NCBI RefSeq assembly: GCF_009739515.1
Contig: NZ_CP046535.1
Span: forward strand, 3,643,501-3,707,500
Length of the DNA stretch: 64,000 bases
Direction of reading: 5' to 3'
Source of the DNA: Sphingomonas profundi
GTDB taxonomy: Bacteria > Pseudomonadota > Alphaproteobacteria > Sphingomonadales > Sphingomonadaceae
In this document: piece after piece, positions 25,907-34,760 of the stretch
How positions within the stretch are numbered: the stretch's first letter is position 1
Layout of the letters: every line of letters starts with the position of its first letter
Program-made: the position numbers and the translations under genes
Notes under the pieces: generated by a model
What the model saw: only the letters and a program-made list of their open reading frames with translations
What the model was told of the DNA's origin: nothing
The model's database searches: none

Positions 25907-26817
25907 ACCGGATCCCAGGTGAAGACGTCGCCCGATCGATGCAGCGGATAGAAATCATTGGCGAACTGATCGAACACCCGCTCGGCGATCGCCTCAGGCG
26001 TCCAGCCCTCGGCGGTGTGCGCGGTGCGGATCGGGCGCGGCTGCGAGAAGAGGTAGATCTCGTTGTTGCGAACGCCGAAGATCTGGCCCGTCACCCGCGC
26101 GCCCTCATCCGCGCAGAGCGCCACGACGAACGGCGCGATCTTTTCCGCGACGAGCTTCTTCAGGCCCTCAACGCGCTTCTGCTGTTCGGGCGTCTCGTTG
26201 GGGATCGAACTCACCATGCGCGTCCAGGCGAACGGCGCGACCGCGTTGGAGCGGACGTTGAACCGCTGCATGTCGAGCGCGATCGACTTGGAGAGGCCGA
26301 CGATACCGAGCTTGGCCGCCGCGTAGTTCGCCTGGCCCATGTTGCCGACCAGCCCCGAGGTGGACGTCATGTGGACGAACGCGCCCGACGCCTGCTCCTT
26401 GAAATAGGGCGCGGCGGCGCGGCTGGTGTGGAAGCTGCCCCTCAGATGCACGGCCAGCACCGCGTCGAAATCGTCGGGCGTCATCTTGTGGAACAGCACG
26501 TCGCGCAGATTGCCGGCATTGTTCACGACGGCATCGATCCTTCCGAAATGGTCAATCGCCGTCTTCACCATCGCGCAGCCGCCGGCCCACTCGGCGACGC
26601 TGTCGTGATTGGCGACCGCCCGGCCGCCCATCGCGACGATCTCGGCGGCGACCTGCTCGGCCGGCGATCCCTCGTCTGCGCCGCTGCCGTCAAGCGCGAC
26701 GCCGAGATCGTTGACCACCACCGCCGCGCCGGCACGCGCGAGATCAAGCGCGATGCCGCGCCCGACGCCGCGCCCGGCGCCGGTGACGAGCGCGACCTTG
26801 CCGTCCATCATTCCCAT
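25903..26817 (-). CDS. SDR dehydrogenase, multifunctional-enzyme (HSD17B4) type
   Basis: 304 residues. TGAGRGVGRGIA cofactor loop (12-23), NNAGNLRD, and active-site S152/S154, Y165, K169 in TSTSGLVGNMGQANYAAAK. The long C-terminal tail and VVVNDLG after strand 2 match the (3R)-hydroxyacyl-CoA dehydrogenase domain of peroxisomal multifunctional enzyme 2. It would oxidise a 3-hydroxyacyl-CoA with NAD+. ATG at 26817; a second in-frame start at 26808 is possible. It sits between the acyl-CoA dehydrogenase and NMO-like genes. Confidence 0.9.
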   Translation of the reverse strand: MGMMDGKVALVTGAGRGVGRGIALDLARAGAAVVVNDLGVALDGSGADEGSPAEQVAAEIVAMGGRAVANHDSVAEWAGGCAMVKTAIDHFGRIDAVVNNAGNLRDVLFHKMTPDDFDAVLAVHLRGSFHTSRAAAPYFKEQASGAFVHMTSTSGLVGNMGQANYAAAKLGIVGLSKSIALDMQRFNVRSNAVAPFAWTRMVSSIPNETPEQQKRVEGLKKLVAEKIAPFVVALCADEGARVTGQIFGVRNNEIYLFSQPRPIRTAHTAEGWTPEAIAERVFDQFANDFYPLHRSGDVFTWDPV

Positions 26818-26828
26818 GGGTGTCGTCC

Positions 26829-28013
26829 TCAATAGCTCTTGGGCAGGCCGAGGACCTTCTCGGCGATGAAGCTCATGATGAGCTGTTCGGTGATCGGCGC
26901 CAGCCGGGTCAGCGCGGCTTCGCGGTACAGGCGCTCGACATGATATTCCTTGGCGTAGCCGAAGCCGCCATGCGTCGCCACCGCCTGCCAGGCCGCATCG
27001 TGGCAGGCGCGCGCGGCGAGGAACTTGGCGCTGTTGGCCTCGGCGCCGCACGGAAGCCCGCTATCGTAAAGCGCGGCCGCCTTCTGGACCATCAGCCACG
27101 CGCTTTCCAGATACATCCACCGCTCGGCGAGCGGATGCTGGATACCCTGGTTCATGCCGATCGGCCGATCGAAGACGGTGCGTTCCTTGGCGTAGTTGGC
27201 TGCGCGGCGCAGGGCGTCCGATCCGATGCCCATCGCCGCCGCCGCGATGAGGATACGCTCGGGATTGAGGCTGTGGAGGATGTAGCCGAAACCCTTGCCC
27301 TCCTCGCCGATCCGGTCCTCGTCGGGGATGAACAGGCCGTCGATGAAGATCGCGTTCGAGTCGACGGCCTTGCGGCCCATCTTCGGTATCAGGTGCACGT
27401 CGATCTTGCTGCGATCGAGATCGGTGTAGAAGATGGTGATGCCGTCGGTCGGCCGGCTCACATCCTCGAACTTGGTCGTCCGGGTCAGCAGCATGATCTT
27501 GTTGGCGACCTGCGCGGTCGAGGTCCAGACCTTCTGGCCATGGACGACATAGCCGCCGGGCACCTTCTCCGCGAAGGTCTTGATCCGCGTCGTGTTGAGG
27601 CCGGCATCGGGCTCGGTGAAGCCGAAGCAGCACTGGTCCTCTCCCGAAACCAGCCGCGGCACCCAGCGCGCCTTCTGATCGGGCGTGCCCTTCACGACGA
27701 TGGGGTGCGGGCCGAACAGATTGATATGGATGGTGGACGAGGCGGCGAAGCCGCCGCCGCACGACGCCACCTCGCGTATCATCGTCATCGCCTCGGTGAC
27801 GCCAAGGCCCGAGCCGCCATATTCCTCGGGCATGGTGATGCCGAGCCAGCCACCGTCGGCCATCGCGCGATGAAAGTCCTTCGGGAACTCTCCGGTATCG
27901 TCGCGGTCGAGCCAATATTCGTCGTCGAACGGTGCGCAGACGGCGCGCACGCCCTCGCGGATGGCGTCGAGGTCTTCCTGGGTGGGGAGGGGGCGGGAAT
28001 CGCTCACGGTCAT
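26829..28013 (-). CDS. acyl-CoA dehydrogenase
   Basis: 394 residues. CCFGFTEPDAGLNTTRIKT is a variant FAD/substrate loop, with N where most have SD; GQKVWTSTAQVAN, NPERILIAAAAMG (candidate base in helix G) and THGGFGYAKEYHVERLYREA follow. The loop variant and PERI helix set it apart from the other three dehydrogenases of the window, suggesting another substrate, perhaps alpha-branched or cyclic. The ATG at 28013 overlaps the stop of the CitE-like gene (ATGA). Confidence 0.92.
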   Translation of the reverse strand: MTVSDSRPLPTQEDLDAIREGVRAVCAPFDDEYWLDRDDTGEFPKDFHRAMADGGWLGITMPEEYGGSGLGVTEAMTMIREVASCGGGFAASSTIHINLFGPHPIVVKGTPDQKARWVPRLVSGEDQCCFGFTEPDAGLNTTRIKTFAEKVPGGYVVHGQKVWTSTAQVANKIMLLTRTTKFEDVSRPTDGITIFYTDLDRSKIDVHLIPKMGRKAVDSNAIFIDGLFIPDEDRIGEEGKGFGYILHSLNPERILIAAAAMGIGSDALRRAANYAKERTVFDRPIGMNQGIQHPLAERWMYLESAWLMVQKAAALYDSGLPCGAEANSAKFLAARACHDAAWQAVATHGGFGYAKEYHVERLYREAALTRLAPITEQLIMSFIAEKVLGLPKSY

Positions 28014-28879
28014 TCTCCGACGGTGGCCAGCGTGCGCCTGGCGGCCTTGAGATGGGGGATGTCGTACATCTTGCCGCCGATGCCGAGCGTGCCGGCATCC
28101 GGCTGCGCGGCAAAGGCGTCGACGATCAGGCGCGCCTCCGCGATCTCCGCGTCGGACGGCGAGAAGCAGCGGTTGATCGTGGCGACCTGATCGGGGTGGA
28201 TCGCTATCCGGCCGACGAAGCCGTCGCGGCGGGCGTCCCGGCACGATCGCTCCAGGCCGGCATCGTCGCGGAAATCGGCGTAGAGCGTGTCCAGCGGCGC
28301 GACGCCGGCCGATGCGGCGGCGAACAGGCATTGCGCGCGGGCGACCTGATAGGGAAAGGTCCAGCTTCCGTCGTCGCCCTTGTTGCCGGTCGCGCCGATC
28401 GCGGCGGCGAGATCCTCGGCGCCCCAGGTCAACCCGACGAGGCGCGGATGCACCGGCGCGTAGCTGCCGAGCGCGAACATCGCCGCCGGCGTCTCTGTCG
28501 CGACGACCATCAGCCTGACGGTGCCGATCGCCATCCCCGCTTTCTGCTCCAGCGCGTCGAGATAGTGGCCGATCTGTGCGATATCGTGGGCGCCATTGGC
28601 CTTGGGGATCAGCAGGCCGTCGAGGCCCGGCTTCACCACCGCCGCCATGTCCGCCAGCGTCAGCCCGGTATCGAACGGATTGACCCGCACGAAGAAGGCG
28701 AAATCGCGGGGCGCGGTGTCGTCCAGCAGCGTGGCCACCGTCGCGCGGGCCTCGTCCTTGCGCGACGGCGCCACCGCATCCTCCAGATCGAGGATCAGCA
28801 CGTCGGCACCGATGCCGCGGGCCTTGGCGAACTTGCGTTCGCTGTCGCCCGGCACGAACAGGAGCGAACGCAGCTTCAT
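28010..28879 (-). CDS. CitE-like CoA-ester lyase (HpcH/HpaI aldolase family)
   Basis: 289 residues, starting MKLRSLLFVPG as in citrate lyase beta subunits and malyl-CoA lyases. Mg-binding and catalytic segments: DLEDAVAP, ATETPAAMF (Glu ligand) and LTWGAEDLAAAIG (Asp ligand). Such enzymes reversibly cleave or form 3-hydroxy-dicarboxyl-CoA thioesters or hydrolyse malyl-CoA. ATG at 28879 overlaps the MaoC stop; an upstream ATG at 28921 would extend into that gene. Directly following a mesaconyl-hydratase-type MaoC, it may cleave a hydrated short dicarboxyl-CoA product. Confidence 0.9.
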   Translation of the reverse strand: MKLRSLLFVPGDSERKFAKARGIGADVLILDLEDAVAPSRKDEARATVATLLDDTAPRDFAFFVRVNPFDTGLTLADMAAVVKPGLDGLLIPKANGAHDIAQIGHYLDALEQKAGMAIGTVRLMVVATETPAAMFALGSYAPVHPRLVGLTWGAEDLAAAIGATGNKGDDGSWTFPYQVARAQCLFAAASAGVAPLDTLYADFRDDAGLERSCRDARRDGFVGRIAIHPDQVATINRCFSPSDAEIAEARLIVDAFAAQPDAGTLGIGGKMYDIPHLKAARRTLATVGE

Positions 28880-29328
28880 GCCGGCCGCGCCAGCATCAGC
28901 GCGGATCGCGTCGTCCGGCACACCACCTCGTCATGCTGGTTGAGCCCGACATGCTCGAAGGTGACGATGCCCTGACCCGGGCGAGACTTGCTTGGCCGCA
29001 GCGCCTTGACGGTGGTTTCGGAGCGGATCGTGTCGCCCGAGAATACCGGCTTCGGGAACACCGTATCCGTCATCCCGAGATTGGCGACGGTGGTGCCGAA
29101 CGTCGTATCCTGCACCGACAGGCCGACCACCAGGCCGAGCGTGAAGATCGAGTTCATCAGCGGCCTGCCGAACTCCGTCGAGGCCGCATAGGCGTGGTCG
29201 ATATGGATCGCCGCCGGATTGTACGTGAGCGACGAGAACAGCATGTTGTCCATGTCGGTCACGGTGCGGCGGATCTCGTGGACGAACACGCGCCCGATCT
29301 CGAATTGCTCGAAATACAGTCCTGCCAA
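28876..29328 (-). CDS. MaoC-family hydratase, mesaconyl-CoA-hydratase type
   Basis: 150-residue single hot-dog domain. DNMLFSSLTYNPAAIHIDHA is the N-x-x-x-H-x-D hydratase signature in the form typical of mesaconyl-CoA hydratases and partners of CitE-like lyases; TEFGRPLMNSIFTLGL follows. It would add water to an enoyl-CoA. Its gene is located directly ahead of the CitE-like lyase gene with an ATGA overlap, and 9 bases below the thiolase stop, all in one operon. Confidence 0.9.
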   Translation of the reverse strand: MAGLYFEQFEIGRVFVHEIRRTVTDMDNMLFSSLTYNPAAIHIDHAYAASTEFGRPLMNSIFTLGLVVGLSVQDTTFGTTVANLGMTDTVFPKPVFSGDTIRSETTVKALRPSKSRPGQGIVTFEHVGLNQHDEVVCRTTRSALMLARPA

Positions 29329-29337
29329 GACAACCTC

Positions 29338-30537
29338 CTAGTTCAGACGACCGAGAATCGAGACGGCGGCCACGCTGTTGTACGGCGACCCCCCCAGATT
29401 GTGAGTCAGCCCAAGATCGACCTTGCCCCGCTGGCGGGCGCCGGCACGATCCTGAAGCTGGGTGTAGACTTCATACGCCATGCGCAACCCGGATGCGCCG
29501 ACCGGGTGGCCGAAGCATTTCAGGCCGCCGTCTATCTGGCAGGGCAGGGCGCCCTCGCTGTCATACCGGCCATCGAGAATGTCGAAGATCGCGCGGCCGC
29601 CATCGGAGAGGCCAAGATCCTCCATCGTCACCAGTTCGGTGATCGAGAAGCAGTCGTGCACTTCGGTCAGCGAAAGCTCGGCGCGGGGATCGGCGATGCC
29701 CGCCTCGGCATAGGCGCGCCTGGCGGCGACCTGCGTGTTGCGCACCGAGGCGCCGTCCCATTCGCCATATTGCATCTCCCAGCCATTGCTGGCCGAAAGC
29801 TGGATCGCCTTGATCGTCACCGGATTCATGCGACCGAGCGAACGCGCGATCTCCGGCGTCGTCACGATCGCGCACGCCGCACCGTCGGACACGCCGCAGC
29901 AATCGAACAGGCCGAGCGGATCGGCGATCATCGGCGCGTTCAGGATCCTGTCCATCTCGACGGGCTTCTGCAGATGCGCCTTGGCGTTGCGGGCGCCGTT
30001 CTGGTGGCTCTTCCATGAAACATGCGCCATCGCGCGCTTGAGGTCGGCAGGGTCGACGCCGTGTCGCGCGGTATAGGCGCCGGCCAACTGGGCGAAGGTG
30101 CCGGGCGCCGATCCGTACGGCATCCACAGATCGTTCGCGAGGCCCTTGGTGCGCAGCGGCAGGCCGCCATAGCCCGTGTCCTTGAGCTTCTCGACGCCGA
30201 GTGCCAGCGCGATGTCGACGGCCCCCGCCGCCACCGCATAGGCCGCCGCGCGCAACGCCTCGGTGCCGGTCGCGCACATATTCTCGACGCGCGAGACCGG
30301 GATCGTCTCCAGCCGCAGTGCGTGCGCCAGCGGCAGCGCGCTGTTGCCGACGTTGATGTCGTCCAGCGCGTTGCCCACCCACGCCGCTTCGATCCGGCTG
30401 CGTTCGATGCCGGCGTCGGCGATCGCCTCGGCGAACGCGTCGACCATCAGATCCTCCGGCCCCTTGTCCCAATGTTCGCCGAACGCGGTGCAGCCCATGC
30501 CGATGATCGCGACGCGATCCTTGATCCCGGTGGCCAT
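29338..30537 (-). CDS. SCPx/Ltp-type thiolase, copy 1
   Basis: 399 residues. Nucleophile Cys in ENMCATGTEAL (about residue 92), HDCFSITELVTMEDLGL, and GGLKCFGHPVGASGLRM with the catalytic His. It resembles lipid-transfer-protein thiolases such as Ltp2, which work with an OB-fold (DUF35) partner, and indeed the next gene upstream encodes an HMG-CoA-synthase-like/OB-fold fusion, 2 bases away. It may thus be a thiolase or retro-aldolase acting on a branched or ring-derived acyl-CoA. A close paralogue with the same partner is at 61886-63088. Confidence 0.92.
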   Translation of the reverse strand: MATGIKDRVAIIGMGCTAFGEHWDKGPEDLMVDAFAEAIADAGIERSRIEAAWVGNALDDINVGNSALPLAHALRLETIPVSRVENMCATGTEALRAAAYAVAAGAVDIALALGVEKLKDTGYGGLPLRTKGLANDLWMPYGSAPGTFAQLAGAYTARHGVDPADLKRAMAHVSWKSHQNGARNAKAHLQKPVEMDRILNAPMIADPLGLFDCCGVSDGAACAIVTTPEIARSLGRMNPVTIKAIQLSASNGWEMQYGEWDGASVRNTQVAARRAYAEAGIADPRAELSLTEVHDCFSITELVTMEDLGLSDGGRAIFDILDGRYDSEGALPCQIDGGLKCFGHPVGASGLRMAYEVYTQLQDRAGARQRGKVDLGLTHNLGGSPYNSVAAVSILGRLN

Positions 30538-30539
30538 GA

Positions 30540-31967
30540 TCAGTTCTCCAGCAAAGGCCGCGCGGCGGGCGCGGCCTTCCAGAAATAGGTGCGGAAACCG
30601 CGCCGGCGATCGATCGACTTGATCCGCAGCCGCATCCGCAGCGCGTCGCCGACGGTGAAGCCGGCCGCATCCGCGTCGACCAGCTCCATCGGCAGACGCG
30701 CGCCATTGTCGAACTGGACAAGCCCGAACCAGAAGGGCGGATCGGGCGTGTAGTTGAGACGATCGGCAGTGACCGAAACGAGCGTCGCCGGGCAATCGGC
30801 CAGCCGCACGTCCGTCATCGCTTCCGGGCCGGCCGCGCCGGGTCGAACGGGGATGCGGCTCTTGGGGAATTGCACGTTGCCCGATTCGTCCCGACCGCCG
30901 ATGAAGCCGATCGTATCGCGGCCATGCCGTTCCAGAACGGTGCCCTGCGCCTTCTGCTCGGTCTCCGAGCGGACGCCCCAGTCGAGATCGATCTCCCCGG
31001 TCAGCGACAGGAAGCGCACATAGTCCTGCGTGACAAGGCCGGAACCCAGCATCGCCACGGCGTCCGCCGCGCCCGTCACCTCTCCGGTGATCTCGAAGAC
31101 GAGCGCGTCGCAGCCCGAGCCGAACCCCGCGACAAGGACGATGTCGCCGGGCGAGGATGCGGCGAAGGCCAGTGCCATCGCATACAGGATGTGCGCCGCG
31201 CCGAGATCGCCCGCCTGCGCATCGAGCGCGCCGGCATGGTTCGTGGCGGTCATGCCGGTGAGGCTGGCGATGTCCCGCCACATGCCGCCAAGCGGTTCGT
31301 GGACGGCCGCGTGGATCACCGCCGACGGCTCGATCCCCGCCGCCGCGCAGGCCGCACGGATCGTCGGCGCGATCACCTCGCGCGCGGCGGTCTCGCGCAC
31401 GAAGCGTTCCTCATAGGCGTATGGCGTCGGCATCTCGCGCGAGGCGTACATGTCGACCAGATCGTGCGACAGGCTGGCATGGCCGATCAGCCGCGCGCCA
31501 CCGGCATCTCCGACCCGCGCGGCGGCGCCGCCGTCGCCGAAGGCGAGATGTTGCGGGCTGCCGGCGCGAGCGGGGCGCCGTTCGCCGGCAGCGACAACCA
31601 CTTCACCATTTCCCAGCAGCGCGTCGAGCAATGCCGACACGGCACAGCGCCGGGACCCGGCGACGTCGTTCGATCGCGTCGTGGCGGGCCATCCCAGCGC
31701 CTCCAGCGCGATCGCCGCGTGCGCGCGCTCGTAGAAGGGGGCAGAGGTCGAGGCGAAGGCGAATCGATCGATCGGCCGATCGCCGCCGAGTCGCCGCGCG
31801 GCCTCGACAGCGAGCGTGAGCGCATCCTCGTCCCATCCGGCGATCGCCCGGCGCCCGCCGCCGCGGCCGCCAAGGCCGGCGAATCGCAGCGCCTTCGACG
31901 CCGCCGCCCGATCGAGACGGAGCATCGGCAGATATCCGCCGACGGCCGATATGAATCTCTCGGTCAT
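30540..31967 (-). CDS. HMG-CoA-synthase/KAS III-like domain fused to OB-fold (DUF35), copy 1
   Basis: 475 residues. About 1-330 form a thiolase-fold domain like HMG-CoA synthases (FASTSAPFYERAHAAIALEALG, active-site Cys in AGSRRCAVSALLDALL, His in HAAVHEP, GFGSGCDALVFEITG). About 345-475 form an OB-fold ending QFDNGARLPMELVDADAAGF and RTYFWKA. The four zinc-ribbon cysteines expected before the OB fold are missing (GGRDESGNVQFPKS), unlike copy 2 at 63100. ATG at 31967. First gene of the leftward operon; probably in complex with the thiolase, as in archaeal thiolase/HMGS/DUF35 assemblies. Confidence 0.87.
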   Translation of the reverse strand: MTERFISAVGGYLPMLRLDRAAASKALRFAGLGGRGGGRRAIAGWDEDALTLAVEAARRLGGDRPIDRFAFASTSAPFYERAHAAIALEALGWPATTRSNDVAGSRRCAVSALLDALLGNGEVVVAAGERRPARAGSPQHLAFGDGGAAARVGDAGGARLIGHASLSHDLVDMYASREMPTPYAYEERFVRETAAREVIAPTIRAACAAAGIEPSAVIHAAVHEPLGGMWRDIASLTGMTATNHAGALDAQAGDLGAAHILYAMALAFAASSPGDIVLVAGFGSGCDALVFEITGEVTGAADAVAMLGSGLVTQDYVRFLSLTGEIDLDWGVRSETEQKAQGTVLERHGRDTIGFIGGRDESGNVQFPKSRIPVRPGAAGPEAMTDVRLADCPATLVSVTADRLNYTPDPPFWFGLVQFDNGARLPMELVDADAAGFTVGDALRMRLRIKSIDRRRGFRTYFWKAAPAARPLLEN

Positions 31968-32018
31968 CCTCACCGCTTCTGCTGTTCGACACCCGCTTGT
32001 TGACAGGATCGAACATAC

Positions 32019-32035
32019 TTGTAAACAGGTTGACG
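32019..32035 (-). promoter_or_regulatory. operator-like element in the central divergent promoter
   Basis: CTTGTAAACAGGTTGAC (plus strand) lies in the 116-base region 31968-32083 between the two large divergent operons. Its complement GTCAACCTGTTTACAAG matches the inverted repeat at 20984-21000 at 15 of 17 positions. A related CTTGTTGACAGG begins at 31997. One regulator controlling both operons and the TonB receptor gene would fit. Confidence 0.5.
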
Positions 32036-32083
32036 GACGGAAGCGATGGCGTTCAGCCGCGCACCGGGAGGGGACTGCCACAC

Positions 32084-32989
32084 GTGAGCATCGCTATTTT
32101 TCTGGATGACGTGCTGGCCGGCAAGTCGGTCCTGGTGACAGGCGGCGGTTCCGGGCTCGGCAAGGAGATCGCCAGGGCGCTCGTCGCCAAGGGCGCGGTC
32201 GTGCATATCTGCGGGCGCCGGGCGAGCGTGCTCGAAGCGGCCGCGGCGGAGATCGGGGGCGCGGTGCACTGGCACGTCTGCGATATACGCGATGCCGACC
32301 AGGTCGACCAGTTGATGGACGCCATCTGGGCGGTGGGCCCGTTGACCTGCCTCGTCAACAACGCCGCGGCGAACTTCATCGCGCCGACCAAGGACCTGAG
32401 CCCACGCGGATTTCGCGCGGTGACGTCGACCGTGATGGACGGCAGCTTCCACGTCACGCTCGCCGCCGGCAAGCGCTGGATCGCCGAGGGCATCGCCGGA
32501 TCGGTCGTCAGCAATCTGGTGACATGGGTATGGACGGGATCGGCCTTCGTCGTGCCCTCCGCGATGGCGAAGACCGCGCTTCATGCCATGACGATGTCGC
32601 TTGCGGTGGAGTGGGGACGCTACGGCATCCGGCTCAACGCCACCGCTCCAGGGCCGTTTCCGACCGAGAGCGCCTGGGAGAAGCTCAGTCCCATTCCCGG
32701 CGCGAAATCGAGCGCGACGAGCGACGATACCGTTCCGCTCGGCCGGTTCGGGGAAATGGCCGAGCTGCAGAACCTGATCGTCTTCCTGCTGTCCGACGGT
32801 TGCAGATACCTGACCGGCCAGACGATCGCGATCGACGGCGGGCAGCATCTCGCCGGCCCCGGCACGTTCGCCGACCTCACGAGCATGACCGACACCCAGT
32901 GGAACGATGCGCGTGACGCCATCCGCCGCTCGACCGAACGGGACAAGGCCGAGCGCGCCGCCCCTGCCAACGAAGGAACAGTCCGGTGA
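32084..32989 (+). CDS. 2,4-dienoyl-CoA-reductase-like SDR with Tyr replaced by Trp
   Basis: 301 residues from a GTG at 32084 with GGGAGGGGAC upstream. TGGGSGLGKEIA binds NADP(H); NNAAANF and VVPSAMAKTALHAMTMSLAVEW match the mitochondrial/bacterial 2,4-dienoyl-CoA reductase DECR group, keeping its Asn, Ser and Lys. The position of the DECR1 active-site Tyr (in IYAETGS, from memory) is Trp here (TWVWTGS). It may be a reductase with altered proton donor, or may have lost that activity. First gene of the rightward operon, overlapping the next gene by GTGA. Confidence 0.88.
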   Translation: MSIAIFLDDVLAGKSVLVTGGGSGLGKEIARALVAKGAVVHICGRRASVLEAAAAEIGGAVHWHVCDIRDADQVDQLMDAIWAVGPLTCLVNNAAANFIAPTKDLSPRGFRAVTSTVMDGSFHVTLAAGKRWIAEGIAGSVVSNLVTWVWTGSAFVVPSAMAKTALHAMTMSLAVEWGRYGIRLNATAPGPFPTESAWEKLSPIPGAKSSATSDDTVPLGRFGEMAELQNLIVFLLSDGCRYLTGQTIAIDGGQHLAGPGTFADLTSMTDTQWNDARDAIRRSTERDKAERAAPANEGTVR

Positions 32990-34182
32990 TCGAACGCCGC
33001 ATCTTCAACGAAGAACATGATATGTGGCGCGAGACGGTTCGCCGTTTCGTCGAGAAGGAGATCGTGCCCTACCACGCGCAGTGGGAAGAAGACGGCATCG
33101 TCCCGCGCGAGCTGTGGCTGAAGGCCGGCGAGGCCGGGCTGCTGTGCTGCACCGTGCCGGAGGAATATGGCGGGCTGGGCGCCGACTATCTGTTCGACGT
33201 GGTCGTGTTCGAGGAATTGTGGCGGGTCGGCGCCAGCGGCCCGGGGTTCCTGATCCATACCGATCTCGTCGCGACCTACATCAAGAGCTTCGGCACGGAG
33301 GAGCAGAAGCGCCAGTGGCTGCCGCGCATGGTGAAGGGTGAGGCGATCGGCTCGCTAGGCATGACCGAGCCGCACGCCGGCAGCGATCTGAAGGCGGTGA
33401 AGACCCGCGCGGTGCGCGATCCCAATGCCGCGCCCGGCGACAACGACGCCGATTTCATCATCGACGGGCAGAAGGTGTTCATCTCGAACGGCCAGCTGTG
33501 CGACGTCCTCGTCCTCGCGACGAAGACCGACAGCGCGGCGGGAGCGAATGGCGTGTCCCTGTTCCTGGTGGATGCGACGACACCCGGCTTCAATCGCGGC
33601 CAGAACCTCGAGAAGCTGGGCATGAAGGCGCAGGATACGTCGGAGCTGTTCTTCTCGGACATGCGCGTGCCGGCCTCGGCGATGCTTGGGGCCGAGGGTC
33701 AGGGTTTCAAGCTGATGATGACCAAGCTGTCGCAGGAGCGGCTGGCGCAGGCGATCCGATCGGCGACCGTCATCGAGGAGATGATCCAGTGGACGGTCGA
33801 CTATACCGCCGAGCGCCAGGCGTTCGGCCAGTCGATCGGCGACTTCCAGAACACCCAGTTCGTACTGGCGGATCTCAAGGCGCGTTCGGTGATGGCGCGC
33901 GTCTTCACCGATCGCTGCATCGAACTGTTCATGGCCGGCGAGCTCGACTCGGTCGATGCCGCGATGGCCAAGATGACGACGGCCGAACTGCACTGCGAAA
34001 CCGCCGACAAGTGCCTCCAGCTGTTCGGCGGCTGGGGATATATGTGGGAATATCCGATCTGCCGGGCCTATGCCGATGCGCGGATCGTCAAGATCGCGGG
34101 TGGCTCGATCGAGATCATGAAGACGATCATCGGCCGCGACATGTTCAAGGGCAAGCTCAACCCCAAGCCCAAGGCGGCTTGA
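32986..34182 (+). CDS. acyl-CoA dehydrogenase
   Basis: 398 residues from a GTG overlapping the SDR stop. GMTEPHAGSDLKAVKTRAV, GQKVFISNGQ, LSQERLAQAI (candidate helix-G base) and LFGGWGYMWEYPICRAYADARI. In cyclohexanecarboxylate degradation an acyl-CoA dehydrogenase (AliB, BadJ) introduces the ring double bond before BadK/BadH/BadI; with badH and badI relatives 0.6-3 kb downstream in the same direction, this is the best candidate for that step here. Sequence alone does not separate it from isovaleryl-type enzymes. Confidence 0.92.
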   Translation: MIERRIFNEEHDMWRETVRRFVEKEIVPYHAQWEEDGIVPRELWLKAGEAGLLCCTVPEEYGGLGADYLFDVVVFEELWRVGASGPGFLIHTDLVATYIKSFGTEEQKRQWLPRMVKGEAIGSLGMTEPHAGSDLKAVKTRAVRDPNAAPGDNDADFIIDGQKVFISNGQLCDVLVLATKTDSAAGANGVSLFLVDATTPGFNRGQNLEKLGMKAQDTSELFFSDMRVPASAMLGAEGQGFKLMMTKLSQERLAQAIRSATVIEEMIQWTVDYTAERQAFGQSIGDFQNTQFVLADLKARSVMARVFTDRCIELFMAGELDSVDAAMAKMTTAELHCETADKCLQLFGGWGYMWEYPICRAYADARIVKIAGGSIEIMKTIIGRDMFKGKLNPKPKAA

Positions 34183-34281
34183 GGCCGGTTCATGATAGGC
34201 GCAAGGCACCCTCTTTTGGCCGCGTCGCGCGGCGACGTTTCGGGTAACAGCCTCTGGCTGCGCTCGATCAGGGGAGATGTC

Positions 34282-34746
34282 GTGCCCAAGGATCTTAATA
34301 CCAACCTTCGTTTCGGTTTCCTCATTCACGATGTCTCGCGGCTGCGCCGGATCGTCGTCGATCGCGCGCTCAAGCCCGTCGGCATCACCCGCTCCCAATG
34401 GTGGGTGCTTGCCTTCCTGTCGCGCCGCGACGGAATGACCCAGACCGCGCTGGCCGCCGATCTCGACGTCACCAAGGTCGGCATGGGCGGCCTGATCGAG
34501 CGCATGGAAAGCGCGGGTTATGTCGAGCGCCGCGCCGATCCGCGCGATGGCCGGATCAGGCGCGTCTACCTCACTTCGGCCGGCGCGAAGCTGGTCAACA
34601 CGATCCGCGTCAACGTCGGCGAAGTGGAGGACGAGATCCTGTCCGACGTTTCCGACGAGGCGATGCAGACTACCGCCGAAACGCTGGTGACGCTCAAGCG
34701 CAAGCTGCTCGCCATGTCGGGCGGCGACACGGACGATGACGATTGA
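34282..34746 (+). CDS. MarR-family transcriptional regulator
   Basis: 154 residues from a GTG at 34282 with GGGGAG 6 bases upstream; an ATG 90 bases earlier would give an unusual leader. The winged helix contains QTALAADLDVTKVGMGGLIERM and ESAGYVERRADPRDGRIRRVYL. BadR, which controls cyclohexanecarboxylate genes in Rhodopseudomonas palustris, is also of the MarR type and lies near badHI. This gene sits inside the operon just before the badH relative, so it may sense a ring acyl-CoA and control the island. Confidence 0.9.
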   Translation: MPKDLNTNLRFGFLIHDVSRLRRIVVDRALKPVGITRSQWWVLAFLSRRDGMTQTALAADLDVTKVGMGGLIERMESAGYVERRADPRDGRIRRVYLTSAGAKLVNTIRVNVGEVEDEILSDVSDEAMQTTAETLVTLKRKLLAMSGGDTDDDD

Positions 34747-34760
34747 CAGGAGGATGAAGC

